Shown piece after piece: positions 39,010 to 44,142 of a DNA stretch of 44,142 bases. The notes under the pieces were generated by a model that worked only from the letters and a program-made list of their open reading frames with translations, had not been told where the DNA came from and did no database searches. Source of the stretch: Betaproteobacteria bacterium RIFCSPLOWO2_12_FULL_68_20 (GTDB lineage: Bacteria; Pseudomonadota; Gammaproteobacteria; Burkholderiales; SG8-39); contig MERQ01000087.1 of assembly GCA_001770655.1 (NCBI GenBank), positions 1-44,142 of the forward strand, read 5' to 3'. The translations under genes were made by a program, and so were the position numbers. The first letter of the stretch is position 1; each line of letters begins with the position of its first letter.

Positions 39010-39249
39010 ATGGAGAACGTCGAGCAACGAGTCAAGAAGATCATCGCCGAGCAGCTCGGCGTGAACGAGGCCGAAATCAAGAGCGAATCTTCGTTCGTCG
39101 ACGACCTGGGGGCGGATTCCCTGGACACCGTCGAGCTGGTGATGGCGCTCGAGGAGGAATTCGAGACCGAGATCCCCGACGAGGAGGCCGAGAAGATCAC
39201 CACCGTGCAGCAGGCCGTCGACTTCATCAAGGCCCACAAGAAGTCCTAA
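39010..39249 (+). CDS. acpP: Acyl carrier protein
   Basis: 79 residues, strongly acidic. Phosphopantetheine attachment Ser37 in [24 protein letters not shown] precedes the ATG. Carries the growing acyl chain for all the surrounding Fab enzymes. fabF starts immediately after the stop. Confidence 0.98.
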   Translation: MENVEQRVKKIIAEQLGVNEAEIKSESSFVDDLGADSLDTVELVMALEEEFETEIPDEEAEKITTVQQAVDFIKAHKKS

Positions 39250-40488
39250 GTGACCCGCCGCAGAGTCGTTGTCACCGGGCTCGGCATCGTCTCGCCGATC
39301 GGCAATACGGTCCAGGAAGCCTGGGACAACGCGCTTGCCGGGAAATCCGGCGTCACCCGCATCACCCGATTCGATCCCTCGCGGCTCGCCAGCCAGATTG
39401 CGGGCGAGGTGAAGGGCTTCGACGTCGCGCAATACCTGCCGCCGAAGGACGCGCGGCGCATGGACACGTTCATCCACTACGGCATGGCGGCGGGGCTGCA
39501 GGCGTGGCGCGACGCGGGCGTCCAGGTGACCGCCGGCAACGCCGAGCGGATCGGCGTCAATTTCGGCTCCGGCATCGGCGGGCTGCCGCTGATCGAAACG
39601 ATGCACGACGAGCTCGTCAAGAGCGGCCCGCGGCGCATCTCGCCGTTCTTCATCCCGGGAACGATCATCAACATGATCGCCGGGCACCTGTCGATCATGC
39701 TCGGGCTGAAAGGCCCCAATCTCGCGATGGTCACCGCGTGCACCACCTCGACGAACTGCCTCGGCGAGGCGGCGAAGTCGATCCGCTACGGCGAGGCCGA
39801 CGTGATGATCGCCGGCGGCGCCGAGGCGACGGTGACCGAGCTGGCGATCGGCGGCTTCGCCTCGGCGCGCGCGCTCTCGACGCGCAACGACGACCCGGCG
39901 GGCGCCAGCCGGCCGTGGGACAAGGAGCGCGACGGCTTCGTGCTGGGCGAGGGCGCGGGGGCTGCCGTGCTCGAGGAGTACGGGCACGCGACGGCGCGCG
40001 GCGCGCGCATCTACTGCGAGCTCGCCGGCTATGGCGTCTCGGCGGACGCGCACCACATGACGGCGCCGTGCGAGGACGGCGACGGCGCGTTCCGCTGCAT
40101 GCGCAACGCGCTGAGGGATGCGCAGCTCGGAACCGACGTGGTCGACTACATCAATGCCCACGGCACCTCGACGCCGCTGGGGGACGTCGCCGAGACGATC
40201 GCGCTGAAGCGGCTGCTCGGCGAGCGGGCGAAGGGAGTCGCGGTCAACTCGACCAAGTCGATGACCGGACATCTGCTCGGGGCGGCAGGCGGCGTCGAGG
40301 CGGCGTTCACCGCGCTCGCGATCCGCGACCAGGTGTCCCCGCCTACGATCAACCTGCGCACGCCGGACCCGGAGTGCGACCTGGATTACGTGCCGAATGC
40401 GGCGCGCCGGATGCCGATACGGATCGCGCTGTCCAACTCCTTCGGCTTCGGCGGCACCAACGGCACGCTGGTCTTCGTGCGCCTTTGA
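39250..40488 (+). CDS. fabF: 3-oxoacyl-ACP synthase II
   Basis: 412 residues. Elongating condensing enzyme. Catalytic Cys164 (TACTTSTN), His304 (NAHGTSTP) and His341 (MTGHLLGAAGG), and the C-terminal NSFGFGGTNGTLVF loop. GTG start with zero bases after the acpP stop. Its TGA overlaps the next TTG (TTGA). Confidence 0.97.
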   Translation: MTRRRVVVTGLGIVSPIGNTVQEAWDNALAGKSGVTRITRFDPSRLASQIAGEVKGFDVAQYLPPKDARRMDTFIHYGMAAGLQAWRDAGVQVTAGNAERIGVNFGSGIGGLPLIETMHDELVKSGPRRISPFFIPGTIINMIAGHLSIMLGLKGPNLAMVTACTTSTNCLGEAAKSIRYGEADVMIAGGAEATVTELAIGGFASARALSTRNDDPAGASRPWDKERDGFVLGEGAGAAVLEEYGHATARGARIYCELAGYGVSADAHHMTAPCEDGDGAFRCMRNALRDAQLGTDVVDYINAHGTSTPLGDVAETIALKRLLGERAKGVAVNSTKSMTGHLLGAAGGVEAAFTALAIRDQVSPPTINLRTPDPECDLDYVPNAARRMPIRIALSNSFGFGGTNGTLVFVRL

Positions 40489-40931
40489 GCGGACTCTTGC
40501 GGCTCGAGCTCATGCCGTCGCCGTGGCTGGCGGCGGCGATCGTCGCGCTTCATGCCTGCGCCGCGGGTGCGGCCGCCGCGGTGCTGCCGGCCTGGCCGGG
40601 CTGGCTGCTCGGCGCGGCGCTGCTCGCTCTCGGAGGCACCGCGGCGTGGAGCCGCGCGCTGCTGAAGTCGTCGCGATCCGTGCGCGCGATCGAGATCGAA
40701 GGACCCGGCCGCGCCGCGCTCGAGCTCGCCGGGGGCGACAGGATCGAGGCGCAGATCGCCGAGCGCAGATTCGTCGGCCGGTGGCTGGTGACGCTGCCGG
40801 TGCGCACCCCGTCGCGCCGTACCATCCTGATCGCGGGCGACATGCTCGGTCGCGAACGGTTCCGGCTCCTGCGCATCTGGGCGCTGTGGAATCGGCAGCC
40901 GGGCGTGGCGGCCGGGCAACTGCCGGCATGA
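40485..40931 (+). CDS. YgfX-like membrane protein
   Basis: 148 residues from a TTG that overlaps the fabF stop, or 139 from an ATG at 40512. The TTG is preferred because the LLRLELMPSPWL lead-in resembles the start of YgfX proteins. Two transmembrane segments (about residues 13-55) precede a basic cytoplasmic part with FVGRWLVTLPVR. YgfX (DUF1434) is an inner-membrane protein, the toxin CptA in one model, linked to SdhE and cell-shape control in E. coli. It is commonly upstream of rpoE in betaproteobacteria. Confidence 0.65.
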   Translation: MSGLLRLELMPSPWLAAAIVALHACAAGAAAAVLPAWPGWLLGAALLALGGTAAWSRALLKSSRSVRAIEIEGPGRAALELAGGDRIEAQIAERRFVGRWLVTLPVRTPSRRTILIAGDMLGRERFRLLRIWALWNRQPGVAAGQLPA

Positions 40932-40952
40932 ACCGCCTCCCGGGACGGCCGC

Positions 40953-40979
40953 GAACTATTTCCAAGTGCGTGTGTCTGT
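40953..40979 (+). promoter_or_regulatory. Sigma-E-type promoter before rpoE
   Basis: GAACTA (40953-40958) and TCTGT (40975-40979) are 16 bases apart, matching the sigma-E consensus (GGAACTT, 16 bases, TCTGA). It lies about 75 bases before the rpoE ATG and would allow autoregulation, as known for rpoE in many proteobacteria. Confidence 0.5.
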
Positions 40980-41054
40980 GGCACATAGGCGTTGCAAACG
41001 GGGTGGGGAGCCCTCGCCGGGCGGCGCCGGTGCCGGATTCAAGCCGCGCTGTTG

Positions 41055-41654
41055 ATGGCTGAGCGCGACGTCGACCGGCAGTTGGTCACGCGGGCGCAGC
41101 GCGGCGACAAGCGGGCGTTCGAGTTGCTCGTCGAGAAGTACCAGCGCAAGCTGGCGCGGCTGTTGTCGCGGTTCATCCGCGATCCGGCCGAGGTCGAAGA
41201 TGTGACGCAGGAGGCGTTCATCAAGGCCTACCGGGCGCTCCCCGCATTTCGTGGCGACAGCGCGTTTTACACGTGGCTGTACAGGATCGGCATCAACACG
41301 GCCAAGAACTACCTCATGGCCATGGGTCGGCGGGCGCCGACCTCGACCGAGGTGGAGGCCGAGGAGGCCGAAGGGTTTGAGGAAGGCGAGCAGCTGCGCG
41401 ACATCAACACGCCCGAGAGCGTGCTGCTGTCGCAGGAGATCGCGACGACGGTGAACGCGACGATCGAACAGCTGCCGGAGGAGCTGCGCACCGCGATCCA
41501 GCTGCGCGAGATCGAGGGCATGAGTTACGAGGACATCGCGCGCGTGATGGAGTGTCCGATCGGCACGGTCCGGTCGAGGATCTTCAGGGCGCGCGAGGCG
41601 ATCGCGGAGCGTTTGAGGCCGTTGCTCGATACGGGCAAGGACAAGAGGTGGTAG
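41055..41654 (+). CDS. rpoE: RNA polymerase sigma factor RpoE (sigma-24)
   Basis: 199 residues, ECF sigma factor for envelope stress. Region 2: FELLVEKYQRKLARLLSRFIRDPAEVEDVTQEAFIKAYRALPAFRGDSAFYTWLYRIGINTAKNYL. Region 4: LPEELRTAIQLREIEGMSYEDIARVMECPIGTVRSRIFRARE. The ATG at 41055 is preferred over an upstream start at 40992, which only adds an unrelated Arg-rich stretch. Followed 4 bases later by its anti-sigma gene. Confidence 0.96.
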   Translation: MAERDVDRQLVTRAQRGDKRAFELLVEKYQRKLARLLSRFIRDPAEVEDVTQEAFIKAYRALPAFRGDSAFYTWLYRIGINTAKNYLMAMGRRAPTSTEVEAEEAEGFEEGEQLRDINTPESVLLSQEIATTVNATIEQLPEELRTAIQLREIEGMSYEDIARVMECPIGTVRSRIFRAREAIAERLRPLLDTGKDKRW

Positions 41655-41658
41655 GGGC

Positions 41659-42186
41659 ATGAAGCAGAAGATATCGATGATGGTGGACGGCGAGCTCGAC
41701 GAGGGCGCCGCCGAGGAGACGTTCAAGTCACTGGCCCGGGGCGGCGAGGCGCTCAACGCTTGGCGCACCTACCATCTGATCAGCGACGCGATGCGCGAGA
41801 GCCGGCTGCTGTCGAGGGATTTCGCCGCGCGCGTCGCCGATCGGCTCTCGAGCGAGCCGACGGTGCTGGCGCCGGGGCGCCTCGCCCGCGGCGGCGAGAG
41901 GGGCAAATGGTTCGCGCTATCGGCGGCGGCGAGCGTCGCGGCGGTCGCGCTCGTCGGCTGGCTCGCGTTCGCTCCTCAGCCCGGCTTGGATGCCGTTCCG
42001 GTCGCGCAGGCGCCGCAGTCGGCGCCTGCGCCGGTCGCGAAACAGCCAGCGATCGTGCCCTTGCCTGCGGCTGCGCACGACTATCTGCTCGCGCACCAGG
42101 GCTACTCGCCGCGCGTCTCGCTGCAGGGAATGGCGGCTTACGTGCGCAGCGTTTCGGACGAGGTTCCCGCCGAGGCGCGCAAATGA
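41659..42186 (+). CDS. rseA: Anti-sigma-E factor (RseA/MucA type)
   Basis: 175 residues. N-terminal cytoplasmic anti-sigma domain (MKQKISMMVDGELDEGAAEETF ... LNAWRTYHLISDAMRES), one transmembrane segment near residues 93-111, and a short Pro/Ala-rich periplasmic tail ending in YSPRVSLQGMAAYVRSV. Holds RpoE at the membrane until regulated proteolysis. Stop overlaps rseB (ATGA). Confidence 0.92.
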   Translation: MKQKISMMVDGELDEGAAEETFKSLARGGEALNAWRTYHLISDAMRESRLLSRDFAARVADRLSSEPTVLAPGRLARGGERGKWFALSAAASVAAVALVGWLAFAPQPGLDAVPVAQAPQSAPAPVAKQPAIVPLPAAAHDYLLAHQGYSPRVSLQGMAAYVRSVSDEVPAEARK

Positions 42187-43160
42187 CGGCCCGCCCGGCC
42201 GCAGTCGCCGCGCTGGCTGCCGGGGTCCTGATCGCAGTCGCGGGGCTCGCGCAGGCGCAGAACGAGGCCGACGCGCTCGGCTGGCTGCGCAAGATACACG
42301 ACGCCACGCAGAAGCTTTCCTACACCGGCACCTTCGTCTACCAGCAGGGCGGCCGGACCGAGGCGTCGCGCATCACGCGCTACGCCCGCGCCGACGGGGA
42401 TATCGAGAAGCTCGAGGTGCTCGACGGCGCGCCAATGGAGATCGTGCGCACGCGCGATACGGTGAAGTGCTACCTCCCTGGCAGCCGCGTGGTGAAGGTC
42501 GACCGGCGAAGCGTAGAGCGTGGGTTTCCCGCGCTTCTCCCCGGGCAATTGAGCGGCATCGCGCAGTACTACACCGTGAGCCTCGGCGAGACCAAGCGGG
42601 TGGCCGGGTTCGACTGCCAGGCGGTGGCGCTGACACCGAAGGACGAGCTGCGCTACGGCTACCGGCTGTGCGCGGACACGAACACCGGCATGCTGCTCAA
42701 GGCGGTGACGTTGGACAGCGCCGGCCAGGCGGTCGAGCAGTTCACTTTCACCCAGCTTTCGATCGGGTACGTATCGCGCGACAAGGTGAGGCCGCGGCAC
42801 TCGGCGCGCGCCTGGCGCGTGGAAGACACGGGCGCGGCTCCCGCCAACCTGGCCGAGGCCGGCTGGAGCGTCAACGTGGAGCTGCCGGGCTTTCGCAAGG
42901 TGATCGAGCTCAAGCGCAGGCTGGGCGAATCGCGGCCTGCCGGGCAGCTGGTCTATTCCGACGGGCTGGCGGCGGTCTCGGTGTTCATCGAGTCGCTCGA
43001 GGGGCGGCCGGAGCCGGTGCGTCCCGGGCTGGCGAGCATGGGCGCCATCAACATCTACACGCGGGAAGTGGCGAACCACGTCGTCACCGTGGTGGGGGAA
43101 GCGCCCGCGATGAGCGTGCAGCGCCTCGCCGACGCCGTAGAATTCCGCAAACCGCAGTAA
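42183..43160 (+). CDS. rseB: Sigma-E regulatory protein RseB/MucB
   Basis: 325 residues with a signal peptide (about 1-24, ending AQAQ). The LolA-like N-terminal domain (YTGTFVYQQGGRTEASRITRYARADGDIEKLEVLDG) and a smaller C-terminal domain fit RseB, the periplasmic protein that shields RseA from DegS and senses off-pathway lipoproteins or LPS. The frame is open upstream into rseA but the ATG overlap sets the start. Confidence 0.93.
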   Translation: MTARPAAVAALAAGVLIAVAGLAQAQNEADALGWLRKIHDATQKLSYTGTFVYQQGGRTEASRITRYARADGDIEKLEVLDGAPMEIVRTRDTVKCYLPGSRVVKVDRRSVERGFPALLPGQLSGIAQYYTVSLGETKRVAGFDCQAVALTPKDELRYGYRLCADTNTGMLLKAVTLDSAGQAVEQFTFTQLSIGYVSRDKVRPRHSARAWRVEDTGAAPANLAEAGWSVNVELPGFRKVIELKRRLGESRPAGQLVYSDGLAAVSVFIESLEGRPEPVRPGLASMGAINIYTREVANHVVTVVGEAPAMSVQRLADAVEFRKPQ

Positions 43161-43181
43161 TTCCAAGGGAAAGAAAGGAAC

Positions 43182-44142
43182 ATGATGCGAGCTTTCAAAG
43201 GCCTCGGCGCGCTCTGGCTGGCGGCGTTCGCCGCGACCGCGTTCGCGCAGGCGCGCGAGCTGCCCGATTTCACCCGGCTGGTCGAGGACCAGGGCAACGC
43301 GGTCGTCAACATCAGCACCACGCAGGCGGTGCGCCGCGGCGCGCTGCCGCAGATCCCCGGCATCGAGGACGAGGAGATCCAGGAGTTCTTCCGCCGCTTC
43401 ATCCCGCGCCAGCAGCCGGGACCAGGCCAGGGCCCGCGCCCCGAGAGCCGCTCGCTCGGCTCCGGGTTCATCATCGGCTCCGACGGCTACATCCTCACCA
43501 ACGCGCACGTGGTCGAAGGCGCCGACGAGATCACCGTCAAGCTCACCGACAAGCGGGAATACAAGGCCAAGGTGATCGGCACCGACAAGCGCACCGACGT
43601 CGCGCTGATCAAGATCGAGAACAACGGCACGCTGCCGGCGGTGAAGTTCGGCGACCCCACGCGTCTCAAGGTCGGGGAATGGGTGGTCGCGATCGGCTCG
43701 CCGTTCGGCTTCGAGAACACGGTTACCGCGGGGATCGTTTCGGCCAAGGGCCGTTCGCTGCCGCAGGAGAACTTCGTGCCGTTCATCCAGACCGACGTCG
43801 CGATCAACCCCGGCAATTCGGGCGGCCCGCTGTTCAACATGCGCGGCGAGGTCGTCGGCATGAACTCGCAGATCTACAGCCGCACCGGCGGTTTCATGGG
43901 GCTGTCGTTCGCGATCCCGATCGACGTCGCGCTGGACATCCAGAAGCAGCTGCGCGACAAGGGCCGCGTCTCGCGCGGCCGCATCGGCGTCGTGATCCAG
44001 GAGGTGAGCAAGGACCTGGCGACCTCCTTCGGCCTGGACCGGCCGCGCGGCGCGCTGGTCAATTCCGTCGAGAAGGGCAGCCCGGCGGACAAGGCCGGCG
44101 TCGAGGCGACCGATATCATCCTGAAATTCGACGGCAAGGTCG
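43182..44142 (+). CDS. mucD: Periplasmic serine protease MucD/DegP-type (3' end outside window)
   Basis: Only the first 320 codons are present, without a stop. Signal peptide (about 1-24, ending AFAQ), then a trypsin-like domain with the triad His109 (TNAHVVEG), Asp139 (RTDVALIKI) and Ser213 (GNSGGPLF), and the start of the first PDZ domain (from about residue 265, GRIGVVIQEVSKDLA). HtrA proteases degrade misfolded periplasmic proteins; placement after rseB is the mucABCD-like arrangement. AAAGGAA precedes the ATG. Confidence 0.95.
   Translation, partial: MMRAFKGLGALWLAAFAATAFAQARELPDFTRLVEDQGNAVVNISTTQAVRRGALPQIPGIEDEEIQEFFRRFIPRQQPGPGQGPRPESRSLGSGFIIGSDGYILTNAHVVEGADEITVKLTDKREYKAKVIGTDKRTDVALIKIENNGTLPAVKFGDPTRLKVGEWVVAIGSPFGFENTVTAGIVSAKGRSLPQENFVPFIQTDVAINPGNSGGPLFNMRGEVVGMNSQIYSRTGGFMGLSFAIPIDVALDIQKQLRDKGRVSRGRIGVVIQEVSKDLATSFGLDRPRGALVNSVEKGSPADKAGVEATDIILKFDGKV

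Overview
This very GC-rich window reads as the chromosome of a betaproteobacterium, probably Burkholderiales or a close relative. The evidence is the block pyrG-kdsA-eno-ftsB, the divergent rne/rluC pair followed by HAD phosphatase, Rieske ferredoxin and SppA genes, the block maf-yceD-rpmF-plsX-fabH-fabD-fabG-acpP-fabF, the rpoE-rseA-rseB-mucD stress operon, and a Bug/TctC-type binding protein of the kind amplified in Burkholderiales. No genome or species name can be read from the sequence alone.

Layout. 1-609: 3' end of an acetoacetyl-CoA synthetase. 615-4757: housekeeping operon pyrG-kdsA-eno-ftsB behind a good sigma70-type promoter. 4829-6106 (minus): TerC-type membrane protein with CBS domains. 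6165-15956: an accessory catabolic region in three transcription units: an EctD-like dioxygenase plus a SAF-domain dehydrogenase (plus); an FMN reductase, a carboxymuconolactone decarboxylase-like protein and a 3-hydroxyisobutyrate dehydrogenase-type enzyme (minus); and a five-gene plus-strand operon of MetE core domain, Bug binding protein, ThDP enzyme, MFS exporter and class II aldolase. The substrate is unknown. 16119-16653: a small secreted peptide, a terminator, and a minus-strand tRNA-Asn whose anticodon is split by a 206-nt group I intron. 16680-22186: rlpA, an AsmA-like gene, an aromatic aminotransferase and uvrB. 22187-25314: a segment of about 3.1 kb (truncated OmpA-like gene, SOD, DUF3185 protein, exported protein, Crp-type regulator) bounded on both sides by the same 191-bp uvrB 3' end, which suggests insertion by recombination at uvrB. 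25525-29378 (minus): Rieske oxygenase and RNase E. 29690-40931: rluC through the fatty-acid synthesis cluster. 40953-44142: sigma-E promoter and the rpoE regulon core; mucD runs off the end.

The most unusual items are the group I intron in the tRNA-Asn anticodon, the uvrB 3'-end direct repeats, three genes that seem to need non-AUG/GUG/UUG start codons (CTG twice, ATC once), a perfect hairpin that hides the RNase E ribosome binding site, and the orphan catabolic cluster. All calls are from reading the sequence; no search or folding program was run.
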